Positions 14,320-28,134 of a stretch of DNA of 64,000 nt are shown here, in pieces; the stretch's first letter is position 1; every line of letters begins with the position of its first letter. The stretch is from Lethocerus indicus. Its lineage: Eukaryota; Arthropoda; Insecta; Hemiptera; Belostomatidae. Under the pieces are notes generated by a model that ran no database searches, was not told the DNA's origin, and saw only the letters and a list, made by a program, of their open reading frames with translations. The stretch covers positions 7,566,925-7,630,924 of the forward strand of contig JACDQD010000003.1 of assembly GCA_019843655.1 (NCBI GenBank). The letters run 5' to 3'. The position numbers were made by a program, and so were the translations under genes.

Positions 14320-14332
14320 ACTGAAATGAGTT
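14320..14332. repeat. Right target-site duplication of copy A
   Basis: ACTGAAATGAGTT, the right partner of 13046-13058, follows the terminal GGTATTCTAA directly. Confidence 0.8.
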
Positions 14333-14992
14333 TTTATTAGGCACTTTTAATAGATAATTATAGTTCGGTCAAACTTCTATGTTTTCCTACTTCCGTATTG
14401 TATTCTGTGTCTGGACAATGTATGAGATAAAGTCGGTGCCGGCACTGGAGGCAATATAGGGCTGGTTCCAAGAAGGAAACCAATAAACGTGAGGGGTAGG
14501 AAATAAACGTTTTGCTTCGTGTATGCCCCTGGCAAATATTTTACCAAACAAGCGCCAATGTTCCTTTCGAAACTCCGGAATGTCAAGAGGTGACCTCGAC
14601 TTTCCTCGTTAATAATTAATTTTCGTACTTTATAATTAATTATCACAGCAGCTCACGCGTAAAAATGTCGAATGGGAGCTTTTGTTATTCTTTACTATCC
14701 GAACACATTTTCCTCATCTTGCATAAAGACGTTCTCAGTACGTCGTATTGAATTTGTGAGTTAGGAACAGCATAAGAACAATCTAAGAGCGGAATCGGAG
14801 TGAAAAAATTAAGATCAGCGACCTGGGGCAAACTGGAAAGTTTGACTGGAGGTCGAGAAAAAAAAATGTTTTGGGAAGTGCGCAGACAGGGGTTAAGGTT
14901 GCGTTGGGCGGGCAGGTCGTGGCGGGTGGCCGTCCACTTAGGCGCCCACCAACCGAGCGGGCCCAACTTTTCCATTACTGTTTAAAAATAAG

Positions 14993-15049
14993 ACGAGACG
15001 AAACAGCGTTACGGCTTACCGAGAGGAAATGGGACCGACATTCGAAACA
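14993..15049 (+). repeat. 57-bp block, member 2
   Basis: A near-identical copy of 14069-14125 about 0.9 kb away, outside the boundaries of copy A. Similarity stops abruptly on both sides. It may be a relic of another element or a local duplication. Confidence 0.9.
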
Positions 15050-17647
15050 CTTCACACTCCCCGCCTGCATTTATTAGATTCGTTCAAGAACTTTTTCCAT
15101 AACTGACGAGGCCAGAACTGAGTATATAGCCCTCGTTTTTCCATTTCCATAGAAAGTAATCAATTGAATGTTCTTACTATAGAGAAATTTAATTTCCAAT
15201 CAAAATTGTATAGTCCCATTTTTTTATAGTGGGAATGTGTTATTCATCAAAGAAAATATGAATTTTTCATATTATACTCTTCACTCAAATGGGAATTGAA
15301 CGTGTCGGAATATATTTACTGACCATCGAGAGAAATCGGAACCAACGCTTCTTCACACGTTTTTCTACCATAAAAACTTTCTCTAGCACCGAATGTAGGA
15401 TATAGGACACGATGTAAAATCAGATCATCTGGACGTATAATTTTTTATCACTCAATCGATTGGCATTCCATCTAGAACGGAACCGTTTGTTTTTCAATTG
15501 GCTCCTTAGCAGAATTTATTAGAGGAGGCCATACGGGGGGCTCCCATCTTGAAAAGCGTTCCCTCTTTCCGCCGAATAAATACGACCGGAGTATTTCTGT
15601 TGGAAAAATAAATCCGAATCCAAGGAAAATGGTATATCCACCGAAAGGGCAACTGAATTCAGCGACGCGGTATCGGAGCGGCATTAAATAAAGCCGTTAT
15701 TAATTACTCGACAATGCGATGGACACCAGGGCTTTGCGAAGCCGCATCATCATCCATATTTATTAAGCGTCACCTGCTTCGGCCGAATGGCCAATACATT
15801 TCCTCTGCCCAACTTCGAATATTGAAATCTGTCAACGCACGGTGTTTAGATTGGGGCGTGGCGAGAAGTTTTCAATTACAGGCCTTCGAAGGACTTATGA
15901 ATTTCCAATTAGAACGTGCCAATACTGATTTGTGCGGTAGAGTGAAATTCAGAACTGTCATAACGAAATTGTCAGAATTAAATAAGCCCAAGAAGAATCG
16001 GAATAATCATTTAATTAGTCAATTAATTGATATGACGGTGCTAAACTTTATTTGATTTTGACACACCGGGAGCAATGAAGAACAGTTATTGTTAATTTTG
16101 GTCTCCAGCTGAGGACTATTAATTCATTGTGTTGATATCATATTATTGTACGTATACATTTGATAAACGAAATTGGATGTTCATAAATTAATAAAACCAA
16201 CCAAGTCGCACGGTGTTTCCGAAACTGTTTTTAATTCTACTTGCACTCTACGTTTCATTAATAAATTACTACTTTGATAACAAATATTACATTTTTATAT
16301 ATATGTCCAAGACAATATGATAATTAGTTTTCAGTTGTTCTATGACAGCCAATTCGTATTTTCATATTATAATCATCTACGTCTGAACTATGACCTGGAC
16401 CTAAGTAGCCAATATCAATTCATTATTTAAAATAATCCCTGAGGTAAGCTGTGGGGGGACTTTAAAATAATACAACTAAAAGGAGGAATAAGAGAACTAG
16501 AAGCCGTGGCCCTTAGTTTGGACCATAAGACAAAGGCCTGACATGTTTTTGAAGCTAAAGCGGTGGTAGAGGAGAAGAAAAGAGGTGAACGGCCGAGGAA
16601 AAGTTAAGAAGAGTAGAAAGGGGTTGGGCTATGGACGGGCTGCCGATGGACAAAGATGGCCGAGACGACGCTACTTAACGCTGTAACGGGCACAAAGAAA
16701 GAGGAACATAAAACGAATTAAATTATCAGTTTTCGTGTATTTATTATCTCTTATCACATGCTATCAGGTCGAAATTTTTACGCGAATATCGTAAGTTAAT
16801 ATCAGGAAAAGTTGGAGAAAAGGAATGTACTATAGTACTTTTATTATTAATATTTTATTATTTCTACTTGTTATTGAAAGAAATTCTTTATAACCTTTCA
16901 CCAGACCATTTAAAGGAATACTAAGCATTTTATTTCAATTACCCGTTTATTGTATGCAGGGAAAAAGACATTTAGATAACGTTAGAGGGGAAAGGAAACA
17001 ATTTCCCGACTTTCCGATTGTAGGTGGTAACCGCCAAGGGCAATCGTGATCGCCGTCATTACGCTAAGTAAATGCCTCATTTAGATTTTCATATAAGATC
17101 TAATTAGAACTCGAATCCGGGAATTTCAATTAACTCTCTAAGGAAGAGGTACTCAGGCTAAATGAAGGCGCCAACACCAAGTTGTTGATAATTAAGTTGG
17201 AAACTTCTCACATAGTTCTAATAAAGCTATAGAAGCATCGATTTACAATGCCCCTACCACTTTGCACCAATTTAAACGCTAGTATTATAGGTTTCTGATT
17301 TAGTGGCGCTCATTAATAATATTGTCTCGCAATAACCGTTACACTGTTGATTCAATGAAATGAATGTCATTCATTGAATGAATGTACATTTTACGTTAAA
17401 AATATGAATCACTAACATGTTTGTAATTGTGTCTATTAAACCGTACCCACGCTCCAATCAATATCTATTTTCTTTTCTTATTGTCAATTTTACTTATTTA
17501 AAAAAACATCGCTACTTCATCGTTTTCCTTTCGCAGACCCAAAAAGATTGAAATTCTGTAGTCTATATTTGCGTTATATGTTTTTTCTTAATTTTTAAAA
17601 ATATTGTACAAGAAAGAGGCCGACTACAATATTATGTAAGAAAATAC

Positions 17648-17704
17648 GGCGCTTGATACTTGACCCGCAATGTAGGACTGTCATGCGGTTTTAGTATTAG
17701 CGCC
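17648..17704 (+). repeat. 57-nt hairpin repeat, copy 2
   Basis: Same length and arms as copy 1 (GGCGCTTGATACT and AGTATTAGCGCC, then GTGTAATCA). The inner CCGCA/TGCGG stem is kept while the loop differs. Confidence 0.75.
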
Positions 17705-18002
17705 GTGTAATCACAAGAGCTGCTTAAGTACAGCTATACTAAGCTATTTAATAAGCTATATATAATTACAACAAGTACGTTAATGTTTACGAACTTCTCA
17801 TGTTGTTTTTATATAAATAATAGTCCGATTCGAACCCGGGTCGACTCGTTTACCGCCGTATGCGTAAGAAATGAACCCACAAATAAATTTTATTTTATGG
17901 GTTAAAATTCTGCAATCGCATCCATCTAGGGACAAAAACGATCACAATAATTTTACAGTTGACACTTTAGTTTTAACTGTATATATCGAGCAAGTAAATA
18001 TA

Positions 18003-18003
<1 letters not shown>

Positions 18004-18050
<47 letters not shown>
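18004..18050. repeat. (TA)n microsatellite
   Basis: A TA run of about 23 units. It creates a false Tyr-Ile open frame. Confidence 0.95.
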
Positions 18051-18055
<5 letters not shown>

Positions 18056-18556
18056 GTTCTGGGCTAAAACGTATCGTCTATGGCCCGTTATTAATGGTAT
18101 TTCTTAGTAATTGAGACCTTTTTCTACCAAGTAATTTAAAGTAGAATTTATTTTTTTTTTAATTCAAAACATTCTACAATGGATAAAGTCGCAAGGGAAT
18201 CTACATCATAAATCATCAGTTCTAGGGCTAGTTATGGCTATATGATGGACTAGCTAACGGTAGATTAGCGTAGTGACATAGAACGGGTTATGCCGTACAT
18301 GACCCTAATTTATCTGTATGAATTTTGTATGAAAAAAGACTATTATTAAGGATTAAACCAGTAAGCAATAAGGCCAGAACCAATTATCGTTTAATAATCA
18401 ACGTTACGCAGTCCAATTAATATGGCCAATTCTGGCGATAGGTAATTGGGCGTACTAATTTGAGGGGGCTGCCTCCTGGGACTCGTTAACGGGTTCGTCG
18501 GGCGCTTTGCCCGGCCAACACTGGCATCGGCAATGAGCAACGGGCGGTGATTAGCC

Positions 18557-18604
18557 TCTACTACTACCACTGCTACTACTATTACTACTACTACAACTAC
18601 TACC
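18557..18604. repeat. Imperfect (CTA/CTC)n trinucleotide repeat
   Basis: Repeated CTACTACTAC with scattered changes. On the minus strand it gives a spurious poly-valine frame. Confidence 0.8.
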
Positions 18605-21600
18605 AATAGCCCCAACTCTACCCCATAATCACCATCCGGATCAATCATAAATGGGCCCTTTGAACTGTACGCAGTCGTCTGTTTGCGTCGGTATCCAATT
18701 TCCTATCCATGTAAGTAGTACGCATCGATGGTTAGATCGATGCTGTGTGGATTATACTTTCGTATATCATTGCCTACTTCAATATTATTTAACTAGAAAC
18801 GATTATTTTAAGACACCCGGTACGAGGTAAACGTAGTTGTCCACGAGCCGACAGAATTTATTAGTGTTTATATTAATATAATAAATCGAGGGCGGAATTG
18901 TAAAATATAGGAACTCAGTTAAGCAAGAATTAATTAGTTTCAGTGTTTCGGTTATTTAGTATCCAGGTATCCACGTATATATGTAAGATCATCACTTGTT
19001 TCTATTTTTTTGCAATCGTCTGTAGCCACACACCAACACATGTCAACCAACATGCGTAGACAACTCATTAATATATTGAAGACATTCTATAGACGATTTA
19101 GAGGAGCCTAAATCAGTCTATCGGATAAAACAAAATCAACGGAGGCTGAAATACTCTAGAGTAATGAAAAAAATATGACACATATGTGTCTGTACAGTCG
19201 TAATCGATAAGTGAAAACGCCGCGATTCCAAAGAAAATTCACGTAGGTAAAGGACACCAGAAATTCGTGCGGTTAAAGCCGTATCATGTGAAACAGAGGA
19301 GAAAGAAGTTCAAATCAACCCGGAGAAAAAAAATTCTCTATTGCTAAAGGAAAACACTGGGCCGACACCTCTACCTCTGAATATGCTATACATAAATGCG
19401 ACTCTCACTGTACGTGAGTGGAAAACAGAATGAGATCCGGGACTCACCTCCAATTCACCCCGCTTCAACATAAGTGTTTTTCGCAGTAAATTCTGTTATT
19501 TTGCTGTAAACGGGGCTGCAGCGATATCTAATCCAAGATTTCCATAGTTCCGTCATCACATGATGAACAATATTTTTATTGTTATAAAAGTTCTAACGTG
19601 TCGGCCAGAGTTTTGAATAAACAAAACCGGAATGATTCGTACCATCGTTATTATATAGTTGAAGCTTGGCCAGCAAAGGTTCAAGTACACCAGAGCCCAG
19701 TTGCTCCAGTTAGGACGATCTCAAATTTCGCGGCCGACTCAGATGGCCCGGTGCCCCGTCGGTTAAAGTCATTTCCCGATATCTCCGCTGCAAACGGTTC
19801 GAATGCGAACCGAGCGTGGCATTTATTGCGGGAGCATAAAATAAGATTAACCGGAGCAGCGGAAAAGAGAGTGAGAGGGAGGGAGCCAGCTACCGCCCCA
19901 AAGCTCAAACGGGGCCAATTTTCAGACGAATTCGATTTTACCGAATTACCCAAATTCATTCCTCTAATCTTTGACACCCGATTAATTTTGTACAGTGGGC
20001 ATCCTACGAATTTCACCAACGCGATTCACTCGTTCGCTTTCCGGGCCAACGAATTGACAGACATTTAAATTACATAATAGTTTATTCCCGACAATTTGTC
20101 GCAATGGAATTGGAATTAAATGTCTACCAATAAGGCCATCTATGTTGTTGAGTACAACATTTTAACCTTTTAAGTACGTAAATAAAACTTCAGTTTTTGT
20201 AGAGTATATTTTTCATAATAATATACGCATATAATTGATTATATCATTCGTAACGTGAATGAAATATTATTTTTTTAATGATTGACACACGCATAATTAT
20301 TAAAATAGTAAAAGCTGTATACGTACATTTTTCCTGCAGACATAGTAAGATTACGGATAATAAGTTTTATGATGTATCCCTTGAATATTACCATAAAAAG
20401 GAAAATAAATCCTTATTGTCGTATTTCATTATCTTGCATGAAAGGTTTCCTCGCTTTGTCTGTCAAAGCAGACCTTTGTCTGCTGGAAATGAGGCCTATA
20501 TTTCAAAATGTATGATAATATTAAAAGAATAAAATGAAAAGGGAATGATAATACTTTTATATTTGGACGAAGAAAGGAAAAGATATTAAATAATATTAAA
20601 CCTAGCGATTCGTATTTGAATATAAAGCCCGTTTCTAAGCCTTATAGAAATATAAGTTAGTGGTAATTAATTGTTATGTAAAGGCAAAATGTTTATTCTA
20701 GTTTAGAGTACGCAGTTTCAATTATTTATTTGAGGAGCAAAATAGAATTTTCAGGTCTGGCGCAAAATTAATTTTGACCTCTTGTTGCCATTAAGAAATT
20801 ACTGAGGCTTCAGGACTTCAGGTTGGCGCCCGCACAAAAGCATACCGGATTCTCTCTTAATAACAGAGGAGATTTACGAAAATTACGCGACGGTTAAGTG
20901 GATTAAAGATATTCATCATAATTAGGGTGTCGCCTTTCTGATTGGCAATGGGAGAAACCACCCACCACTCTTCGGGGAAATGTGACGTCCCAGTTAAAGG
21001 TTCCAATCAGTTAGAGAGGAATCGATGGCTGAGAAAATAGTGAACGGCCAAGCCTACACAATGTCAATTGGGCTTCTCTCCTATAAAGATTTAAATGACG
21101 CTCTTCACTCTCTTCTAAGCATTCAAGCTGTCCGTCATCCTCAATGATTAACAGCGAAACGTATTTTGGAAAGTGAATCAAATTGTACGGTAGATATATT
21201 CTGTTATACATGCAAACGTTTCTTAAAGTTAATATCTTGAATATATCTTTGTATAAACGATAAAGAGGAAAAGAATTTCTTTTTTAATAGCGCCGAACGG
21301 AATACTGCTTCAAAGACTCAATGGGGCAATCTGAAAGGTAAGCCGGTGGAACGCATGGTTTATTTAAGGGACCTGTGTTTTAGACAGTTAGCTCGCACGG
21401 ACTTTCCTGTCCAAATAAAAGTTTTCCTGTTCTCGTCAACCGGAATGAATTCAAAAGTTAAATGAAAAAGCTTATCTTCCGGATGGTACAATAGCACACT
21501 TCTTCACTCGGAAGAGTTGGTGGGTTTAATGCATGTAACTTCACTCGTTTCGTTTATATGATGCTCAATTTCTTTAACTGAACAGGGGGAATATCTCCTG

Positions 21601-22356
21601 AAACAGGGAAGATATCAGAACATACTTTAAAAACCTGAAAGTAAAAAAATAATCTAAAACAAGAAAGGGTGATGGCGTTATCTATCCAGAAAATAACTAC
21701 TGTATGGCGAACATGTAACTATTTTTTATATCAATTTTTTCACGAAATATATCAGTTTTTCACCAATTTTTTTAAAGACAGAAAACAATGTTTTACTTTG
21801 TTAGCGTATTTGCTACAATAATATCATGGTTTTAATAACAGGGAGGTATAATATGAAATAATACGGTCGAATAACTAACAAACCCCGATAAATGTAGTAG
21901 CGTTCAATGAAATACGTTTTTTTTGAGTCAATTTATAAACTTATAGGGTAACAAAAACATCATTCGATCTTGTGACTCCACATGCTGATTGGGAACTATG
22001 GAATAATAGTGAATTTCCAAGTTTTAATCTTAATATAAGTCGCGTAAGTAACAACTCTTGTAGAGACAAAAGATATGTCTTTCCGTTTAATTGAATCATT
22101 CAAATCAGTATCTCTACTATTAGTATGTCATATAGGCTTAATTATATCAGAGAGTGGGTGGGCAGACGATACAGTCGGGAGCAGTAGACGACAGAGTAGA
22201 AGGTATGCTGGAATTAATTATTTGGCCGAGTGGGCACTCGTCCTAAGTGGTAACCCGACCGCTAAGTGCATTCGCCACGGCGCTACCAGCTACCAGCTAC
22301 CAGCCTCCGCTCAATTTCAACCGAACCGAAATCCAATTTATCTCGGATCCCACCTT

Positions 22357-22392
22357 CCTCCTCCTCCTCCTCCTCCTCCTCCTCCTCCTCCT
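22357..22392. repeat. (CCT)n trinucleotide repeat
   Basis: About twelve CCT/CTC units. They give a polyproline run in a 126-codon open frame (22075-22455) that I do not accept as a gene. Confidence 0.93.
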
Positions 22393-23334
22393 GATCTATA
22401 TATTGTAATGCATTTATGTTGCCGGCCGGGGTATTACTTAGTTTGCGTCAATTGATCGAGATCAATTAGTATCTATTATAAAAATATAAAAATAAAATTT
22501 TAAAACATAAATTCTTGCCGAAGAGGACTGGCCAAAACAGGAATTGAACATACGAGAGAATGCAGAACAGTACGACTATAACAATAAGAAGGTAATTCGT
22601 CAAAATGCAAAAAATTCACTTCATAATATTTGTCTCAGTAGATAATTCAGGACAGACTGGAAAATCGAAATTCTTGAGGTAAATTACTGTTTAATCTTAC
22701 CGACACTACCGTTGGGAATTCGGGTTGAGCCGGAGAACATTTGGGATTTAACCGGAGAATAAAATACGGTCCAATTGAGCTTTTTGGCCGACAGAAGGCG
22801 ACGAATCAGGTCAGATTGTGTCCCGGTCTCTGTCCTAAAATAGATGGACGAATCTATTGTTAATCTATAGTCACGTTCTGGCCCCGGGGGACCGAGCGGG
22901 AATTTTTGAGAGAGTCTCTAGAAGACTAATGCCAGCGGCATATCTGAGTCAGCTTTAAACTGAACGACCGGAATTTATTTCACCCTTTATCACATCGGGA
23001 GACCGTATTCTGGACGTTGAGCACAGTTCGATATGCGGGCAGAGCACTTACTCTGGAACGATTTTCTCGATGCTGGTACCGTTTTCAAAATAAAATGAAG
23101 GAAATCTTATAAGTATGATAAAACGTTATTTCAGGATATATAACGTAAACATAATACTACATATAACATAATATATACTGGAATAAGTATATCAGATTAG
23201 CATACATTTTCGGTGGTCGTATCCCCATCCCGTCAACGGATAGACGGTTTCTGAGACGGTAACCATAAATGTTACACCTCTTAACCTCTAAGGTTTTAAA
23301 CATAAACATTCCTCCCTCAGCCTCTTCTACCTTA

Positions 23335-23338
<4 letters not shown>

Positions 23339-23386
<48 letters not shown>
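23339..23386. repeat. (TA)n microsatellite
   Basis: A pure TA run of about 24 units. Confidence 0.95.
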
Positions 23387-23388
<2 letters not shown>

Positions 23389-25950
23389 TTATATATGTAT
23401 GGACCGTGAAATAACCTAGTCAAACAATAACTTAATAAAAGTTTCGAGCGCGCTTTTCTTAACGTCTGGGCTTTGTTTGATTTAATACTTCATCAGTGGG
23501 AACTCCTGAAACTTCTTAAATCCAATTGAGTACTCCTCGTTAAATCGAACGACCCCTGCTTGAAAGTTTGCGAACTGCACTTTTTCAACCGAGTGAACAA
23601 TCTCCCCCGCACTTTTATCACACTTTCGCCCGCTGTTTAAGGAGTACAGTCGATCGTCAATAAAGATCTGTTTTATGTCCTGTCAAGTTTTTTTTTATAT
23701 TGTCACATAAACCCGAATAAACTAACGGCGAGTTAGCACATAGATCGGACGTTGTGGGTTAATAATAGATACAAACTTAATCCAACGGAACATTACGGTC
23801 AACAGTTTTAGAATAAATTACAGCTCATTTCACCCTTTCCATCATTCTCTCTAAAGTGCATTCTATTAAACTAAACTCTTGTTTAATTATCACTTCGCTT
23901 CCCGCACTAAATATTAGAATTACCCAGCACAAATTGTACACACATGAGGTAAATTGTAGGTGTAGTACTAATTTGACATACCTACTGGTCAATAGAATCT
24001 GAATAATTCAACCAGTATGGGGGCCGTATGATTGATTAAACGTACTTAATTAAAATGTTCGTATTAATTAGCAATATTTAGATATGTACTAATTCCTAGT
24101 AATAATATTTTAAAGTTAAATGTGTTAATATCAAACTATTTTTCATTAATAGAGTTACTAGATTAAGCTGAATTCAAAACACTCAATGCATTTTAGTTTA
24201 TGTTTAATTTTTATTAAATACGTTTAACAAATATTAAAGCCTCAATACTTTATTCATAACATCCTTGCATTGTGGGTCAATTACGAATCATCAGAATGCG
24301 TAAATAATTATATTTCCTTAGTAAAATGTGGAAGACCAAGGTAAATTTTCACAAAATGAATGAAAATCGCATTATGATCCAAACCTTTGTGGGTGCGAGT
24401 AGGCAAGGAAATAAAATCTATATCCGAAACAGGTTTAAAATTTGGAGTGGAAAATTCGTTTCTTCCTTCAGACCAGGAAGGATACTCCAATTCAGTGAAT
24501 CCACTCTAACTTGGAGGCGGGACGAACCTAACTTCTGCGCGTCAGAAGGTGAAATAACCGGCGGACGGGTATAAAACACAGTGCCGTGCTCCAGGACCTC
24601 CACCCGTTTACTGTTTGGCCGCAATCCAGTAAAGTAAGCCCCCTCAGTAAAAGCGAACCGACCTCAACTCCGTTGTCTCTGCCACAACCCCCCACCCCCA
24701 ACGCCAGCTTGTCTCATTTGAATCCTCGGGACCTCTTCTGCACACTATGGGACGGAATCTTTCGATAAAGTCGTATCTCGACTGGTTTAATGAACAATAA
24801 AGTACAATTTTAAGAGTGACATTATGGTGAAGAAATGTTTCCATTGCGTATCGGCTATAATTGTTACACGAACAATTGAAATTTTTCAACCAAATTCTAA
24901 AATTAGAATGAACAATAGTTAGACAATAAATCGTTGCCATACTGATTATGTGTATAGCATTACGATAATATATGATAAAATTTTTTGGTAATTGTACACA
25001 GTTGATCGACATAACATTTCCGTAAATTTATTATAAACAGTGTATAACTATCGAGTAACAATACAGTTCTTGCTCTAAATAACCAAAACTGGCTTTAAAC
25101 ATCCAAGATTATAACACGATTTAGATGTGTTGTGACAATACTGTTGAATTATGAATCTCAACGACTACCAGAGCAGATTTAACACTTCTTCAAATACTGT
25201 ATTTTAATACAGGTGAAGTCTGAAAACCAGTCATATTATATTTCGTCCACTAAGTCTGAAGCGCGACCTCCTATCGGAGCGTACTACGTTTATCGTGTAG
25301 GAGGGGGAGGGGAGTCAATAATGACGACAGGATATTGCCTACGAATCACCTTCAGGGCAATTTACACGGTCCCTTTCTCCGCGATATTGTACGCGCTGAA
25401 GGGCATAAAAAATGAGTGCTAAGTCAACCCGGCCGGTCATTACCGGGAAGCGCACCTAAATCACAATGAACAAATGAAGCCGCCCACCGCCAGTCTTAAA
25501 CAATGATAAATAACTCTTAATAAACACCACCGGGCGGTTGCTAATTACTGCCCTGCGGTCGCCACTAACCGAGCACCAAAATAACATTGCACACATATTT
25601 CAAAATCAATTTTCAAATATTATATTATTCTATAATAATACTATATTATATTATTATCAAATATTATTAATAAACATATCGTATTGTGGGTACAGAAAAC
25701 AAATGAAAGAATATAACATCAAATACAATTCCAATTTGTCAGAAAACTTTCAGAACTACAGTTTTGAAAATATAGTAAAAAAACAACGTCGTCAATTAAA
25801 AAACTACACACGCATAAATATTTTACTAAAACTTGAAATGAAAAAACATTTGCTATAATGAAATTAGTGGACCATAATTATATTTATTTCTCAATAAAAA
25901 TAAAACACTCAACAGATTACATTTTATTAAACGCATTCAACTAATTTCAC

Positions 25951-26006
25951 GGCGCTAATACTAAAAATGCAGACCTGTGTGTCTTGCAGGTCGAGTATCA
26001 AGCGCC
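25951..26006 (-). repeat. 57-nt hairpin repeat, copy 3 (reverse)
   Basis: On the minus strand this reads GGCGCTTGATACT at the left and AGTATTAGCGCC at the right, 56 nt in all. The inner stem is a different complementary pair, GACCTG/CAGGTC, instead of CCGCA/TGCGG. The sequence has therefore changed while inner pairing is kept. Confidence 0.72.
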
Positions 26007-27274
26007 GTTATTGTTGTAATTATTCCAAATGGCTAATACCGATCGGTACTCTTGAAATATATTCTTTGACTCAATCGCGAGTACATTTCTCTAAATGGTT
26101 TGAAAGTGCAATTAACCCTAAATTAAATAAATAATAGTATAAATGAGAAAGGGAGAGAAATAACAAAATATAGTTTCCTAAAGTCAAAAAAGGATATTAT
26201 ATTCACCCAATGACTGCATTCCGGTCGTATCATTTTCTTGTAAGCATAAATTGTAATATAATAATTATGTTATATCAAATTATATCATTTTCGTCTTCTC
26301 GTTGCGCCCTCTTCAACAACGTAACGAATCGAAATTCCTCGTAATTTCTTTAAAGCACAAAGACAGAGCTTGATATAACCTGTAATCTCGGGTTAAGTTC
26401 AATCTTATTCTGTACAAAGAGGTACCGGCATGGAATATTGAAGACCAATATTTGAAACGAATATTCCGCCAACGCGATTAGCTAAATTGCGTCAAAAGAT
26501 AGGTTAAATACATAAGAAGGATGAAGGATTGACTGAGTGATTGGCACGATGTCAAATATCCTGGTTTTTTTTTATTCAACGTATATCCGTAGTTGCTGCT
26601 ATCTGAGCCACCGAAACAAAATGTCGCCTGGTTTCGTTCCAGTGCCAAACTGGCAACCGGACCAGCTCTCACCAATATTATGGCTGCGTAATACAGGCCA
26701 AAGCCTAACACAAACCAAAGTTACGCTCGCTATGCTACGCTTGCGTTTTTTTTTGTGAACTCGAATCTTTGTTCCAAGATAATAATAGAAGACTAAGGAC
26801 CGGCGCCAATGTAATGACGCGGGTCTCCACGACAAAAGCGAACGTATTAAACATTAAGGCCAAGAAAAGTATTTCGAAATCTGAAACCATCCTTTTCTAC
26901 TTTATTTCAACTCGATATCGGAACATGTCCCACTTATTTATACTTGTGCGACCAACGCAATATATAAGGTACGGTAGAGATAAAAATTCGTACAAATATT
27001 GGGAAATTTCATGCTTTATAAATTGTTTTTGAAATTTGTTATACTCAGCTCTGAGTAGGATAGCAATGAATAAGCCGTGAGTTGAGAGGAAGTCTATTAA
27101 CGTTTGGACTTTATTGGAAAAGCCGTCGTGTGCTCCCTTTGATCCCGAGTCAGAGTTATAGAATTTCAACAGGAGTTTACGACCCCCGGAGTGTTCGTCC
27201 TGGTTTAGTCACAGAGTTGGACAATTTCCGACGTGACCGGCGCTACCAAGTAAAGCCGATTATGTGAGAATTTT

Positions 27275-27277
<3 letters not shown>

Positions 27278-27302
<25 letters not shown>
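27278..27302. repeat. (TA)n microsatellite
   Basis: A TA run of about 12 units followed by a short GTGTGT. Confidence 0.9.
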
Positions 27303-27308
<6 letters not shown>

Positions 27309-27821
27309 ACGTAAATTCAATAAATTATCACTAAACTTATTAATCGTTTTATAATTCTCAACAGTAGTCACGGTATTTTCACAAGCCGTTATATTTCTAC
27401 CCTTGTTCGCGTAGTCGATGAAAGGATATTAATAAAAAGTAATTAAATACATAAAAACCTATCTACGTAAATACAATTTTATTATGCGTCCGCGTAATGC
27501 GTTAAGTCCGCTCAAATGTTCAATAAAGGCTCTGCGGGTTGATGAGTGCGGGGAGTGAAAAAAAGAAAAATTATGAATGATGCTCATTTAAGAACAGGGC
27601 CGTTAATTTATAATTATGAGGAGGCGGGGGCTCTCCTTATAAAGCCCCCTTCCTTAATTCCGACCCTTCCCAGTGGGCTCATTTATTTCGTCGTTTAATT
27701 CTGTTTCCACGCCGTTAGGTTTTATGAGCTAATAAATGAATACGGCCCCTTCTCCACCTTATGCAACCCCAGTAGCCAGTGGCCTCACACTATCAGGGGC
27801 CTATAATGTTGAGGTTTAAAC

Positions 27822-27823
<2 letters not shown>

Positions 27824-27860
<37 letters not shown>
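27824..27860. repeat. (TA)n microsatellite
   Basis: A TA run of about 18 units. Confidence 0.93.
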
Positions 27861-27863
<3 letters not shown>

Positions 27864-28074
27864 TCTATTTATTCAATAGCCAGTGATGAAATGAATTATA
27901 GTCGGCCAATGGTGCAGCGTTAGTGCATTTTAGCACGGAATTAATAACGGTGCCCGGCGGCGAATTGCGGTCTGTAGCTAACAAGACCGGTGCCTGTATT
28001 GAATAAATCAACACCCAAATTCACCGTGGCCACCTGATTGTCAGGCTAATGAAAACGCGGCATGGCGGGGCGGG

Positions 28075-28134
28075 GGAGAGGGTGAGAGAGAGGGAGTGAG
28101 GGGCAGAGAGTGAGAGAGAGAGAGAGAGGGGAGG
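28075..28134. repeat. GA-rich low-complexity tract
   Basis: Purine-rich sequence dominated by GAGAG on the plus strand, just after a GGCGGGGCGGGGG run. In insects such tracts can bind GAGA factor and occur in promoters and Polycomb elements. No adjacent exon is recognised, so function is open. Confidence 0.8.

Noticed and set aside
15714..16055. 113-codon ATG-started frame
   Set aside because: No domain, no repeat or homology I recognise, and its length is within chance for 64 kb.
17360..17385. Overlapping ATTCATT/AATGAAT palindromes
   Set aside because: Short, AT-rich and unique in the window; expected by chance.
17815..17880. tRNA-like T-arm on the minus strand (GGGTTCGAATC)
   Set aside because: Only a B-box-like segment is present. 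No acceptor stem, D-arm or anticodon arm can be folded at the right spacing.
19598..20068. 156-codon plus-strand open frame
   Set aside because: It starts at GTG with no ATG, has no recognisable domain, and the opposite strand is open for 112 codons over the same place. It is probably a chance frame in a GC-richer patch.
22075..22455. 126-codon frame with a hydrophobic start and polyproline
   Set aside because: The polyproline is a (CCT)n microsatellite and the remainder has no protein-like features or splice context.
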